A DNA stretch of 64,000 nt from Streptomyces aurantiogriseus (GTDB taxonomy: Bacteria; Actinomycetota; Actinomycetes; Streptomycetales; Streptomycetaceae): positions 62,001-126,000 of the forward strand of contig NZ_BMSX01000026.1 in assembly GCF_014649375.1 (NCBI RefSeq), in the 5' to 3' direction. Numbering within the stretch: position 1 is the first letter of the stretch; each line of letters opens with the position of its first letter. The notes beneath the pieces were generated by a model that did no database searches, had not been told where the DNA came from, and saw nothing but the letters and a program-made list of their open reading frames with translations. Both the position numbers and the translations under genes were made by a program. Below are positions 36,546 to 45,480 of the stretch, piece by piece.

Positions 36546-37630
36546 CCGGGGCGCCGGGCGGGGCGGGCGGGCCGGAACCGGGAGCCGGTGAGCCCGGGGC
36601 CGGACGTCCGCGGAGCGGGGCGTTGCTGGTCGTCGGCGACGTCGTGACGGACGTCGTCGCGCGGCATCGGGGGCCGCTGGCCTCGGGGACGGACACGGCC
36701 GCCGTGATCCGGACCCTGCCGGGCGGGGCGGGCGCCAACGTGGCGTGCTGGGCGGCGCATTGGGGGTGTGCGGACGTACGGCTGCTCGGTCGGGTGGGTG
36801 CGGACGCCGTGGCCTGGCACGAACGGGCGCTGATCGGCAGCGGGGTGCGGCCCCGGCTCGTCGTCGATCCCGAGGCGTCGACCGGGACGGTGATCTGCCT
36901 GGTCGACACCGGGGCGGCAGCCGAACGGACGTTCCTCACGGACAGCGGTGCCTCCCTGCGGCTCGATCCCGGCGACTGGTCGGATGCCCTGCTCGACGGG
37001 GTGGACCGGCTGCACCTGTCGGGTTACCTGTTGTTCTCCGCGTCCGGACGCGCGCTGGTGCAGACGGCGTTGACGTCGGCACGCGCGCGCGGGGTGCCGG
37101 TGAGCCTTGACCCGGCGTCGGCGGGATTCCTGGTGGAGTTGGGCGTGGACCGGTTCCTGACGCTCGTCGAAGGGCTGGACGTGCTCCTGCCCAGTCGTGA
37201 CGAGGCACGTCTGTTGACCGGGTTTCCCGACGGGGCGGACGCGGCGGCCGAACTGAGCCGCCGCATCCCGCTGGTGGTGGCCAAGCAGGGGGCGGACGGT
37301 GCGCTGGTGGCCCGGAACGGCGCCGTGATCGCCCGGGTCCCTGCCGTCCCCGCGACACCCCGGGACACCACCGGCGCCGGGGACGCCTTCACGGGCGCGT
37401 TCCTCGCCGCCCTCCTGGCGGGCGCCGAGCCCGGGGGCGCGGCGGCCGAGGGGTGCAGGGCGGGCGCGCGGGCGGTGGAACGGGTGGGTGGGAGGCCGCC
37501 CACGCCCGGAGACGACACGGCGTCGGCCGTGGCCCCCTCCCCGTCGGCCGAGGGCGTCGCAGCGCCGGTGGCAGGGTCAGTGACGGCTGACGGCACGACA
37601 TCGGCGGTGGGCAGGGCCCACGCCGGCTGA
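36542..37630 (+). CDS. psuK: PfkB-family kinase, probable pseudouridine kinase
   Basis: 362-aa ribokinase-fold kinase, expected to make pseudouridine 5'-phosphate for PsuG. Begins at GTG 36542 overlapping the psuG stop. After a Gly/Pro-rich lead of about 22 residues comes LLVVGDVVTDVVARH, the TLPGGAGANVACWAAHWG signature 1 and DTTGAGDAFTGAFLAALLAG signature 2 with the catalytic Asp. The last 55 residues are low-complexity Ala/Pro/Thr. Substrate is inferred from the operon partner. Confidence 0.85.
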   Translation: MTGAPGGAGGPEPGAGEPGAGRPRSGALLVVGDVVTDVVARHRGPLASGTDTAAVIRTLPGGAGANVACWAAHWGCADVRLLGRVGADAVAWHERALIGSGVRPRLVVDPEASTGTVICLVDTGAAAERTFLTDSGASLRLDPGDWSDALLDGVDRLHLSGYLLFSASGRALVQTALTSARARGVPVSLDPASAGFLVELGVDRFLTLVEGLDVLLPSRDEARLLTGFPDGADAAAELSRRIPLVVAKQGADGALVARNGAVIARVPAVPATPRDTTGAGDAFTGAFLAALLAGAEPGGAAAEGCRAGARAVERVGGRPPTPGDDTASAVAPSPSAEGVAAPVAGSVTADGTTSAVGRAHAG

Positions 37631-37829
37631 GGACGTACCGGCCGACGGTGCCACAGCCCCGGCAGCCAAGAAGGATCGCGGCTGCAGCGACACGTCCCAC
37701 ACCGGGCGACCGCGCCGCACCGACGGCGGGCAGCCCCACGCCCACCGAAGACATCACGCCGCTGGTGCCACAGCCCACACGGCCGAGAGCGAGAGGTCCG
37801 ACACCGGGCGACGGCGCCACACTCACGGC

Positions 37830-37846
37830 CCCACACTGACTGTGGG
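37830..37846 (+). terminator. Weak hairpin in the 355-nt gap after psuK
   Basis: 6-bp stem CCCACA/TGTGGG with a 5-nt loop. The surrounding 37631-37985 holds no convincing gene; it shows imperfect repeats of an ACACCGGGCGAC element (near 37699 and 37801) and lies between convergent genes. Confidence 0.35.
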
Positions 37847-37985
37847 CGCACACCCTCCCGTCAGGGAGCGTCACGCCCCCGCGATACCGCCGACGGCAGA
37901 TGCCGGTGCCGTACAGGCCCGACGAGCGCGCTGCGCGTCACGTCCCGGCCCTCGTCGCACGGTGGTTGAGCAGAGGCAGCCGTCC

Positions 37986-38780
37986 CTACCCCTTTCGCCC
38001 CCATGCCGAGATCATCGGTGCCGTCGCCAGGTCCATGCTGCCCGAGGCGATGTTGGCGAGGTGGCGGTCGATGTCCTCGTCGGTGGCCAGACCGGCGGTG
38101 ACGAGGTCGGCGCGGATCTGGCGGACCGTTGCGGACTCGAGGGCGGCGCAGGCGGGCGAGGTGACGGGGAAGTAGGCGTCGGCCTCGACGCGGCGCAGGC
38201 CGGCCTCGCGGAGCAGGCGCGGGAGTGTGCGGGCGTAGGAGAGGTCGGCGCCCCGGTCGGCGAGGAGGTGGCGGAAGCCGTGCCGGAGCCGGTTCGCCAG
38301 TTGCTGTTCGGGGCCGTGCTCGTCGGGGCAGAGCAGGGGCTGCAGGGCGGGGTCCGCGTCCTCGACGAGGAGGCGGCCGTCGGCGCGCAGGGCCTTGATC
38401 ATCGACCGCAACGCCCGCTCCCGGTCCGGCACATGGACCAGGACGAGCCGGGCGTGCACCAGGTCGAAGCCCTCCCCCGGCGGCGCCTCGGCGCCGACGT
38501 CGTGCACGCGCACCTCGACCGGTGGACGGGCGGCCGGGGTCAGCCGCGAGGTGTCGATGTCGGTCGCGACGACCTTGCCGGTCGGCCCGACCTTCTTCGC
38601 CAGCCAGGACACCACGGAGGTGCCGCCCGCACCGACCTCCCAGCAGCGCCAGCCGGGTCCGACGCCGAGGCGCTCGAGGTGCCGGAACGTCGTGGGGTCG
38701 AAGAGGGTGGCGAGAGCGTCGAGGCGTTCTCCCGCCTCGGTCCGCCGATTGTCGAGGAGATACCCGTCAGTTCGCGTCAT
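37986..38780 (-). CDS. Class I SAM-dependent methyltransferase
   Basis: 264 aa. Motif I CWEVGAGGTSVVSWLA, the acidic end of strand 2 VVATDID, motif II VHDVGAEAPPGEGFDLVHARLVLVHVPDR and motif III LRADGRLLVEDADP of small-molecule methyltransferases. The substrate is not predictable. ATG 38778-38780. Divergent from corA over 289 nt. Confidence 0.88.
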   Translation of the reverse strand: MTRTDGYLLDNRRTEAGERLDALATLFDPTTFRHLERLGVGPGWRCWEVGAGGTSVVSWLAKKVGPTGKVVATDIDTSRLTPAARPPVEVRVHDVGAEAPPGEGFDLVHARLVLVHVPDRERALRSMIKALRADGRLLVEDADPALQPLLCPDEHGPEQQLANRLRHGFRHLLADRGADLSYARTLPRLLREAGLRRVEADAYFPVTSPACAALESATVRQIRADLVTAGLATDEDIDRHLANIASGSMDLATAPMISAWGRKG

Positions 38781-39069
38781 GCGGCGATCATCCCAGTTGT
38801 CCCGGTTCTCCGAGGCGGTCGACGCGGCCGGTGTGCCCTGGCCGGAGATGGTCGACGCGGGGGCGGAAAGGGGCGAAAAGGGACGGGGCGGAAGTGGGGC
38901 AGGGATGGGAATCCGTGTCGCGGGCAGACCCACATCAGGCCGTCCACAGGCGGGAACAAAGCGGAACATCCCCTTTCCACAGGCTTACCCACGGCCTGCA
39001 CAAGCCTGGCAGACTGGCGCGCCAGGGCGCAGAAACGCGCCACGGGGAGATCCACACGAGGAGATCCAG

Positions 39070-40197
39070 ATGACCATGGCAGGGAATCTGCGGAAGGTCA
39101 CCGGCCTGGGCACGGTCGGCGGCCTGCGGAAGATGGCACGGCTGGCCCGGCGGCGCGCCCGGGTCGACCTGAGCCACCCTGCCCGCTCCCCGCTGGGCTC
39201 CTCGGTGGTGAACTGCGTGACGTACCAGGACGGCGCCCGGGCCCCGGTCGGCGGTGACCTCGTCGACACGGTGGAGCGGGTGCGCAAGAGCGGCCACGGC
39301 TTCGTGTGGCTGGGGCTCCACGAGCCGACGAACGACGAGTTCGCGGGCATCGCCGAGCTCTTCGACCTGCATCCACTGGCGGTCGAGGACGCGGTCGAGG
39401 CCCATCAGCGCCCGAAGGTGGAGCGGTACGGCGAAACGCTGTTCGCGGTGTTCAAGACGGTCTGCTACGTCGAGCACGAGCAGCTCACGGCGACGAGCGA
39501 GGTGGTCAACACCGGCGAGATCATGGTGTTCGTCGGCCAGGACTTCGTCATCACGGTGCGGCACGGGCGGCACGGCTCGCTGGGCCCTCTGCGGGAGGAG
39601 CTGGAGTCCGACCCCCACCAGCTCACCAAGGGGCCGTCCGCTGTGCTGCACGCGATCGCGGACCACGTGGTCGACGAATACCTCAACGTCATCGACGCCG
39701 TGCAGGCGGACATCGACCAGGTCGAGATGGACGTCTTCGCCCAGACCGGCGCGCGGGCCGACCCCGGTCGCATCTACCAGCTCAAGCGTGAGCTACTGGA
39801 ACTGAAGCGGGCGGTCGTGCCGCTCGGCCGGCCCCTGCTGGAGCTCGCCGACCGGCCGATGCGGGTGGTCGACCCGGAGATACAGGCCTACTTCCGGGAC
39901 GTCTCCGACCATCTGATGCGGGCCACGGAGCAGATCGCCGCGTTCGACGAACTGCTCAACTCGATCCTGCAGGCGCACCTCGCGCAGGTCACGGTCGCGC
40001 AGAACGAGGACATGCGGAAGATCACCGCCTGGGCCGCGATCATCGCCGTGCCGACGATGGTCTGCGGGGTGTACGGAATGAACTTCGACCACATGCCGGA
40101 GCTGCACTGGAGGTACGGCTACGGCATGGTCATCGCGGTGATATCCGTCGCCTGCGTGGTGCTCCACCGGGGCTTCCGGCGCAACGGCTGGCTCTGA
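39070..40197 (+). CDS. corA: CorA-family Mg2+/Co2+ transporter
   Basis: 375-aa pentameric divalent-cation channel. Large cytoplasmic N-terminal domain with long helices (FVWLGLHEPTNDEFAGIAELFDLHPLAVEDAVEAHQRPK), then two C-terminal membrane helices. The selectivity motif YGMNF lies between them, and the short basic tail HRGFRRNGWL follows. ATG 39070 with GGAGATCC upstream, a 13-bp element (GAGGAGATCCA-like) that occurs twice in 39044-39069. No known magnesium riboswitch is recognisable upstream. Confidence 0.94.
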   Translation: MTMAGNLRKVTGLGTVGGLRKMARLARRRARVDLSHPARSPLGSSVVNCVTYQDGARAPVGGDLVDTVERVRKSGHGFVWLGLHEPTNDEFAGIAELFDLHPLAVEDAVEAHQRPKVERYGETLFAVFKTVCYVEHEQLTATSEVVNTGEIMVFVGQDFVITVRHGRHGSLGPLREELESDPHQLTKGPSAVLHAIADHVVDEYLNVIDAVQADIDQVEMDVFAQTGARADPGRIYQLKRELLELKRAVVPLGRPLLELADRPMRVVDPEIQAYFRDVSDHLMRATEQIAAFDELLNSILQAHLAQVTVAQNEDMRKITAWAAIIAVPTMVCGVYGMNFDHMPELHWRYGYGMVIAVISVACVVLHRGFRRNGWL

Positions 40198-40206
40198 GCG
40201 CCGGCG

Positions 40207-40641
40207 TCAGCGCCGGGGGCTGCCGGTCCTGGCGTAGACGCTCTCCGCCCAGTGCGCCATCTGATCCTCGGTCAGGTTCTGGGCGAGGTCGGCCTCGCTG
40301 ATCATGCCCACCAGGCGCTTGTTCTCGATCACCGGCAACCGGCGGATCTGGTGCTCCTGCATCTCCTGGATCACCTCGCTGACGTCGGCTCCGGCATCGA
40401 TCCAGCGCGGTGTGCCCTGGGCCATCTGACCGGCGGTGACCTTGGAGGGGTCGTGGCCCATGGCCACGCAGCCCACGACGATGTCCCGGTCGGTGAGGAT
40501 GCCGCAGAGCCGCTCGTTCTCGTCGCTGATGGGCAGCGCTCCGACGTTGAGCTCGCGCATCAGCTGGGCGGCGCGGTCGAGGGTCTCGTGAGCGGGGATC
40601 CACTGGGCGCCCCGGTGCATGATCTCTCCGGCAGTGGTCAT
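40207..40641 (-). CDS. Tandem CBS-domain protein
   Basis: 144 aa, two CBS domains: residues 8-63 (IPAHETLDRAAQLMRELNVGALPISDENERLCGILTDRDI) and 75-128 (VSEVIQEMQEHQIRRLPVIENKRLVGMISEADLA). Such pairs bind adenosyl nucleotides and regulate enzymes or transporters; this one stands alone. ATG 40639-40641 with GGGAGG six bases upstream. Convergent with corA, 9 nt apart. Expression in stationary or hypoxic conditions is known for similar actinobacterial proteins, but is not shown here. Confidence 0.92.
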   Translation of the reverse strand: MTTAGEIMHRGAQWIPAHETLDRAAQLMRELNVGALPISDENERLCGILTDRDIVVGCVAMGHDPSKVTAGQMAQGTPRWIDAGADVSEVIQEMQEHQIRRLPVIENKRLVGMISEADLAQNLTEDQMAHWAESVYARTGSPRR

Positions 40642-40788
40642 GGTATACCTCCCGATGCCGGACGGCCGGCGCGACGCGGAACGCGCCACTGTCCCGGCGC
40701 CCTGCGTGTGGCATGTACCGACCCTTCATTCTCGCCGGGCTGATCGGCGGGTGCACCTTCAGCGGCGGCCTTCGCGGGAGCCGCGCCC

Positions 40789-40824
40789 TCACTCCGAGAG
40801 TCACGCCGAGAATCACGCCGAGAA
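40789..40824. repeat. 12-bp tandem repeat, three units
   Basis: TCACTCCGAGAG, TCACGCCGAGAA, TCACGCCGAGAA, just past the 3' end of the minus-strand kinase gene (stop at 40832-40834). Small but clean. Confidence 0.7.
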
Positions 40825-40831
40825 CCGCACC

Positions 40832-41473
40832 TCAGCCGTTCCACGCCGGATGCCGTGGGTCGTCCGCGCGGACGAGGACGTCGGCGGTGGCCGCCGGGTC
40901 CGTCTCCTGGGCGTACCGCTCGAAGGCGGGCAGCGTCCAGTTGTCGGCTTCCGGGGTGCGGCGGCGCAGGGCGGCCGGGGAGAGGGAGACGTGGACGGTG
41001 AGGTCGAAGGGGAACCAGTGGCGCAGCAGGAGGGGGCCGTGCAGCAACAGACAGCCACCGGGCGGGAGTTGGACGTAGGAGCTGCGGGTGGCGCGGTCGG
41101 TGACGGGATCCCGGAGGTCGGGCAGGATCCGGCCGTCACCGCCGGGTTCGAGCGGGCCGAACACCTCGCGCCACAGGGCGCCGGTGTCGAACCAGCCGTC
41201 GTAGTAGGCCTCCACGTCGTGGCGGCCGTGCTCCAGGCGGAGGGAGGCGGGGCGCAGGAAGCCGTGGGTGTCGACGACGCGGGAGGGGCGGCCGCGGGTG
41301 CGCAGCGCTTCGGCGACGCGTTCGGCGAGGTCGCCGGGGTGGGCCGCCGGGGCGCCGTCGAAGGCGACGCGCGGCCAGGGGCTGCCGTCGTCCGGCTTCA
41401 GGTCGAGCAGCCGGTCCGCGAGGAGGTCGCCGAGCCGTTCCCAGGTGATCGCTTCGAGTCGCACAGGGCCCAT
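40832..41473 (-). CDS. Uridine kinase-like protein with degenerate P-loop
   Basis: 213 aa. Overall layout follows bacterial uridine kinase-like proteins: VRLEAITWERLGDLLADRLLDL, PRVAFDGAPAAHPGDLAERVAEAL, VVDTHGFLRPASLRLEHGRHDVEAYYDGWFD, and LLLHGPLLLRHWFPFDLTVHVSLSP. The P-loop position reads GAPAAHPG, with no GK(S/T), so phosphoryl transfer is doubtful. ATG 41471-41473. Function open. Confidence 0.7.
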   Translation of the reverse strand: MGPVRLEAITWERLGDLLADRLLDLKPDDGSPWPRVAFDGAPAAHPGDLAERVAEALRTRGRPSRVVDTHGFLRPASLRLEHGRHDVEAYYDGWFDTGALWREVFGPLEPGGDGRILPDLRDPVTDRATRSSYVQLPPGGCLLLHGPLLLRHWFPFDLTVHVSLSPAALRRRTPEADNWTLPAFERYAQETDPAATADVLVRADDPRHPAWNG

Positions 41474-41688
41474 GATGCGTCAGGTTCCGGGCCGGATGCG
41501 TCGTGCTCGTGGGCTCGGCGGGCGGCGAGCAACTGCGGGAGGTGGGTCTCGCTCCAGGCACGGGCGCATCGAGAAAGGGGATCAGAGTGCGGCCGAGAGG
41601 GGTGAGGGCCACGCCGGAGAGACAGAAGGACACTCGGACGGGAGGACGATCAGGTGGTGCCGGGCTCATCAGCGGGAATGACGCCCGT

Positions 41689-42393
41689 ATGCCGGCCCTC
41701 GCAACTCCCCCGTCCCCTACCGGGCTTGTCGTCGTCCAGCCGCTGCGGCGGCGCCACTGCGCCGAGTGCCGGCGTGGACCGCAGCCGATGGTGGTCCTGG
41801 AGGACGGCGCGCCACGCTGCCTCGACTGTGCCGACCTGGGCCATCTGGTGTTCCTGCCACGCGGCGACACAGCGCTGACGCGCAGGTCACGGGAGGAGAG
41901 CACGCTGTCGGCGGTGGTCCTCCGGTTCAACCGGCGCAAGGGGCGCTACGAGCGGCAGGGAGTCCTCGTCGAGGAGGCCGGGCTGGCCCGGGCCGAGGCG
42001 CGGTGCCTGGCGGACGCCGAGGCGAGGCGGCGGCGCCGGGCTCGGGACGCGCGGCGCCGGGCGGCGCAGGACACGCGGTTCACGGAGGCCTTCGCGGCGG
42101 AGATCCTGCGCCTGCTTCCCTGCTGCCCGCCGGACCGGGCCCGTGCGATCGCCGCGCACGCGTCGGTGCGGGGCAGCGGGCGGGTGGGGCGCAGCGCCGC
42201 CGGACGGGCGTTGTCCGAGGTGGCGGTCGTCTCCGCGGTCGTGGCGTCCGTACGGCATCTGGACACGCCGTACGACCGGTTGCTGATGAGCGGGGTGCCC
42301 CGGCACGAGGCACGGCTGCGGATCGCGGCGGGGGTGGAGAGGTTGCTGCGGGAGTGGGGGTGGAGGGCGGGGCTCGGCTCCGCCGGGCCGTGA
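41689..42393 (+). CDS. DUF2293-domain protein
   Basis: 234 aa. N-terminal zinc-ribbon-like cysteines (CAECRRGPQ ... CLDCADLGHL), a charged Arg/Ala helix (residues 100-130), then the DUF2293 block ASVRGSGRVGRSAAGRALSEVAVVSAVVASVRHLDTPYDRLLMSG. Family function unknown; basic helix and Cys pairs suggest nucleic-acid binding. The start is uncertain: ATG 41689 lacks a good ribosome site and an upstream GTG could be used. Confidence 0.8.
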   Translation: MPALATPPSPTGLVVVQPLRRRHCAECRRGPQPMVVLEDGAPRCLDCADLGHLVFLPRGDTALTRRSREESTLSAVVLRFNRRKGRYERQGVLVEEAGLARAEARCLADAEARRRRRARDARRRAAQDTRFTEAFAAEILRLLPCCPPDRARAIAAHASVRGSGRVGRSAAGRALSEVAVVSAVVASVRHLDTPYDRLLMSGVPRHEARLRIAAGVERLLREWGWRAGLGSAGP

Positions 42394-42427
42394 GGCGCCG
42401 GGCCTCCCGGGGGACCCTCTCAAAGTT

Positions 42428-42621
42428 CCCGCACGGCCCCGTCTGAACGCTCCCGCACGGCCCCGTCTGAACGCTCCCGCACGGCCCCGTCTGAACGCCC
42501 CCGCACGAGGCCCCCTCTGGACGCTCCCGCACGGCCTCCTCTGGACGCCCCCGCACGGCCTCCTCTGGATGCCCCCACACCGCCCCCTCTGGACGCCCCC
42601 GCACGGCCTCCTCTGGACGCT
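42428..42621. repeat. 24-bp tandem repeat, eight units, in a 342-nt intergenic region
   Basis: Consensus CCCGCACGGCCYCSTCTGGACGCY. Units 1-3 carry GTCTGAACGCT; units 4-8 carry CTCTGGACGCC; unit 4 has 2 extra bases and unit 7 is the most diverged. It begins 35 nt after the DUF2293 stop and ends about 115 nt before the DUF1772 start. Frames stay open across it because the period is a multiple of 3, which makes false ORFs. No spacers, so not CRISPR. Confidence 0.9.
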
Positions 42622-42735
42622 CCCGTATGTTTCCGAGGTTCTCGGCGATGGTCACCGTTCACCTGCGGGAATTGACTGGGAGGTGACGGACGGTACCGGG
42701 CGGGTTCCCGGCTCGACGTGGGAGGTGACGTTGAC

Positions 42736-43215
42736 ATGATCGATGGACCGTACTTCGTGCTGACGGTGCTCGGGATGCTGGGGACCGGGCTGGTGGCAGG
42801 GGTCTTCTACGGGTTCTCGACGTTCGTGATGAAGGGTCTGGCCTCGCTGCCGCCCGCGCAGGGCGTCGCCGCGATGAAGGCGATCAACGTGACCGCGGTG
42901 ACGCCGGCGTTCATGATCGTTTTCGTCGGCTCGGCGGGGGTGTGCGCGGTGCTCGCGGTGGTGACGTTCGTGCTGTGGCCGGGCGACGGGAGGGTGGAGT
43001 TGCTGCTGGGCAGCGCGCTGTATCTGTTCGGCTCGTTCGGGGTGACCATGATCGCGAACGTGCCTCGCAACAACGCGCTGCTCAAGCTGGCCCCGGGCAC
43101 CGCGGAGGCGGCCGCGTACTGGCCGACGTATGTGCGCGAGTGGACGGCGTGGAACCACGTCCGCACGGTCGCCTCGGCCGCGGCCGCCCTCGCGTACGTC
43201 CTCGCTCTCACTTGA
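42736..43215 (+). CDS. DUF1772 (anthrone oxygenase-like) membrane protein
   Basis: 159-aa four-helix membrane protein: YFVLTVLGMLGTGLVAGVFYGFSTFVMKGL, AFMIVFVGSAGVCAVLAVVTFVLW, LYLFGSFGVTMIANVPRNNAL, and WNHVRTVASAAAALAYVLAL. NVPRNNAL and the W-x-x-WNHVRT block are the DUF1772 signatures. Catalysis is shown only for some fungal and polyketide-cluster relatives. ATG 42736 after GGGAGGTG. Confidence 0.87.
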   Translation: MIDGPYFVLTVLGMLGTGLVAGVFYGFSTFVMKGLASLPPAQGVAAMKAINVTAVTPAFMIVFVGSAGVCAVLAVVTFVLWPGDGRVELLLGSALYLFGSFGVTMIANVPRNNALLKLAPGTAEAAAYWPTYVREWTAWNHVRTVASAAAALAYVLALT

Positions 43216-43350
43216 CGGCAGGCTCGGTCCCAGCCCGCGAGAAAGCGCTGTCCGACACTCTGCGCACGGGACCGAGGGGACGTATCGTGGCCGGAAGAGT
43301 GCCGCCCGATGACGCACGGCCCGCCGCACGCGTACGCAAGGAACACGGCC

Positions 43351-44838
43351 ATGGCCGACCCCAAGGGATTCATGACCACGCCCCGCCAGGACTGGCCGCG
43401 CCGGCCGGTCGAGGAGCGGGTCCGGGACTGGGACGAGGTGTACGTCCCCGGGGCCCTGCTCCCCATCATCAGCAAGCAGGCCGACCGCTGCATGGACTGC
43501 GGTATCCCCTTCTGTCACGACGCCTGCCCGCTCGGCAACCTGATACCCGAGTGGAACGACCTGGTGTCGCGGGAGGACTGGCGGACGGCGAGCGACCGGC
43601 TGCACGCCACCAACAACTTCCCCGAGTTCACGGGGCGGTTGTGTCCGGCGCCCTGTGAGGCCGGGTGTGTGCTCGCCATCAACCAGCCGGCCGTCACCAT
43701 CAAGAACGTCGAGGTCGCCATCGCCGACCGGGCCTGGGAGGAGGGTTTCACGCCGCCCCGGCCGCCGGACCGGCTGTCCGGGCGGACGGTCGCGGTGATC
43801 GGCTCCGGACCCACCGGTCTGGCCGCGGCGCAGCAGCTGACCCGGGCCGGGCACACGGTCGCCGTGTACGAGAAGGACGACCGGATCGGCGGTCTGATGC
43901 GGTACGGCATCCCCGAGTTCAAGATGGAGAAGCACCATCTGGACCGGCGCATCGAGCAGATGCGGGCGGAGGGGACCAAGTTCCGTACGTCGACGCAGGT
44001 CGGGCGGGACGTCATGGCCGCCGATCTGCGGGCGCGCTACGACGCCGTGGTGATCGCCACCGGGGCGACCGCGTGGCGGGAACTGCACGTTCCGGGCCGC
44101 GAGTTGACCGGCATCCATCAGGCGATGGAGTACCTCCCGCTGGCCAACCGGGTGTGCGAGGGGGATCTGGAAACCTCGCCGATGTCCGCCGCCGGCAAGC
44201 ACGTCGTGATCGTGGGCGGCGGCGACACCGGCGCGGACTGTCTGGGGACGGCGGTGCGGGAGGGTGCCGCGTCCGTGACCCAGCTGGACATCTACGCCCA
44301 GCCGGGGGCGGAGCGCGACGAGGACACCGACCCCTGGCCGACGTACCCGAAGATCTACCGGCTGTCGGCGGCGCACGAGGAGGCGCGCGATCTGGAGTCG
44401 GCGCCGGCGGCGGACGCGGACGCGCGGCTGTTCGCGGCGTCCACGCTCCGCTTCACCGGCGACGAGAACGGGCACGTCCGCTCGCTGCACCTCGTCGAGG
44501 TCGACGCGAAACGGCGGCCGGTGGAGGGCACCGGGCGGGCACTTCCGGCCGACCTCGTGCTGCTCGCGCTGGGATTCTCGGGACCCGACCGGGAGGACGG
44601 GCTCGTCGAGCAGCTGGAGCTGGCGCTGGAGCCGCGCGGCACGATCGCCCGGGACGCGGACTTCGCGACGAACGTCCCCGGCGTGTTCGCCGCCGGGGAC
44701 GCGGCACGCGGACAGTCGCTGATCGTGTGGGCGATCGCGGAGGGGCGGGCGGTGGCGGCGGCCGTCGACCGCCATCTGACGGGGAGTTCGCGGCTGCCGG
44801 CGCCGATCGGGCCGTACGACCGGCCCATGCACGTCTGA
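43351..44838 (+). CDS. gltD: Glutamate synthase small-subunit-like oxidoreductase (orphan GltD)
   Basis: 495 aa. Iron-sulfur Cys clusters in RCMDCGIPFCHDACPLGNLIP and CPAPCEAGC bind 4Fe-4S; FAD motif VIGSGPTGLAAAQQL; NADPH motif VIVGGGDTGADCLG; C-terminal GVFAAGDAARGQSLIVWAIAEGR. Length and motifs match GltD, which feeds electrons from NADPH to GltB. No gltB large subunit is adjacent, so this is a stand-alone paralogue that may serve another partner. ATG 43351 chosen (MADPKGFMTTPRQDWPRRP) with AAGGAA upstream. Confidence 0.9.
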   Translation: MADPKGFMTTPRQDWPRRPVEERVRDWDEVYVPGALLPIISKQADRCMDCGIPFCHDACPLGNLIPEWNDLVSREDWRTASDRLHATNNFPEFTGRLCPAPCEAGCVLAINQPAVTIKNVEVAIADRAWEEGFTPPRPPDRLSGRTVAVIGSGPTGLAAAQQLTRAGHTVAVYEKDDRIGGLMRYGIPEFKMEKHHLDRRIEQMRAEGTKFRTSTQVGRDVMAADLRARYDAVVIATGATAWRELHVPGRELTGIHQAMEYLPLANRVCEGDLETSPMSAAGKHVVIVGGGDTGADCLGTAVREGAASVTQLDIYAQPGAERDEDTDPWPTYPKIYRLSAAHEEARDLESAPAADADARLFAASTLRFTGDENGHVRSLHLVEVDAKRRPVEGTGRALPADLVLLALGFSGPDREDGLVEQLELALEPRGTIARDADFATNVPGVFAAGDAARGQSLIVWAIAEGRAVAAAVDRHLTGSSRLPAPIGPYDRPMHV

Positions 44839-44869
44839 GCCGACGGGGTGACCGCGCCCGCCCGTCGGG

Positions 44870-45433
44870 TCAGCGGCGCTCGTCCGTCCCGGCCACCTTG
44901 CCCGTCGCCAGGGCCACCCGGTTCCAGGTGTTGATCGTGCAGATCAGGGCCAGCACCCGGGCGAGTTCCTCGTCGTCGAAGTGGGCCGCGGCCTCGGCGT
45001 AGACGTCGTCGGGGACGCCTCCGTCGGCCACCAGCGTGACCGCCTCCGTCAGGGCCAGGGCGGCCTGTTCCTTCTCGGTGAAGAAGTGACGGGCCTCGCG
45101 CCAGACGGCCACCATGTGCAGGCGGTCCTCGCTCTCACCGGCCTTGCGCGCGTCGTTGGTGTGCATGTGGAGGCAGTACGCGCAGTGGTTGAGATGGGAG
45201 GCCCGGATCTGGATCAGTTCGACGAGGGCCGGGTCGAGGCCCTGGCGGGCGGCGGCGTCGAAGCCGACGAGGGCACGGAAGGCCGTGCGGGCGGACCTGG
45301 CGAAGTCGAGGCGGGTCCGGGCGGCTTCCGCGGCGGCGATCGCGGCGGAGGCATCCACAGCGGTCGCGGAGGGGTCCGGGGCGGTCGCCGGGGTGTCGGT
45401 GGTCGTCGTCGTGTCGATCGTGTGCGTCGTCAT
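44870..45433 (-). CDS. AhpD-like carboxymuconolactone decarboxylase-family protein
   Basis: 187 aa. Core motif LIQIRASHLNHCAYCLHMHTNDARKAGE with the CxxC redox pair and downstream His, as in AhpD peroxidase-linked proteins. A Thr/Ala-rich N-terminal extension of 40 residues precedes it. ATG 45431-45433. Divergent from a MocR-type regulator over 47 nt, the usual layout for a regulator and its target. Confidence 0.9.
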   Translation of the reverse strand: MTTHTIDTTTTTDTPATAPDPSATAVDASAAIAAAEAARTRLDFARSARTAFRALVGFDAAARQGLDPALVELIQIRASHLNHCAYCLHMHTNDARKAGESEDRLHMVAVWREARHFFTEKEQAALALTEAVTLVADGGVPDDVYAEAAAHFDDEELARVLALICTINTWNRVALATGKVAGTDERR

Positions 45434-45480
45434 GCCCCTCAACGTATGAGCCGGAAAGACCGCTTGTAGGGTGCATTTCC

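Noticed and set aside
38940..39000. DnaA-box-like sequences (CCGTCCACA, CTTTCCACA) upstream of corA
   Set aside because: Only weak matches to TTGTCCACA, few in number, and no dnaA/dnaN context.
42428..42621. Possible CRISPR array
   Set aside because: Units are directly abutting with no unique spacers and no cas genes nearby.
42080..42737. Repeat-rich minus-strand ORFs across the 24-bp array
   Set aside because: Several frames are open only because the period is a multiple of three; no ribosome site or domain.
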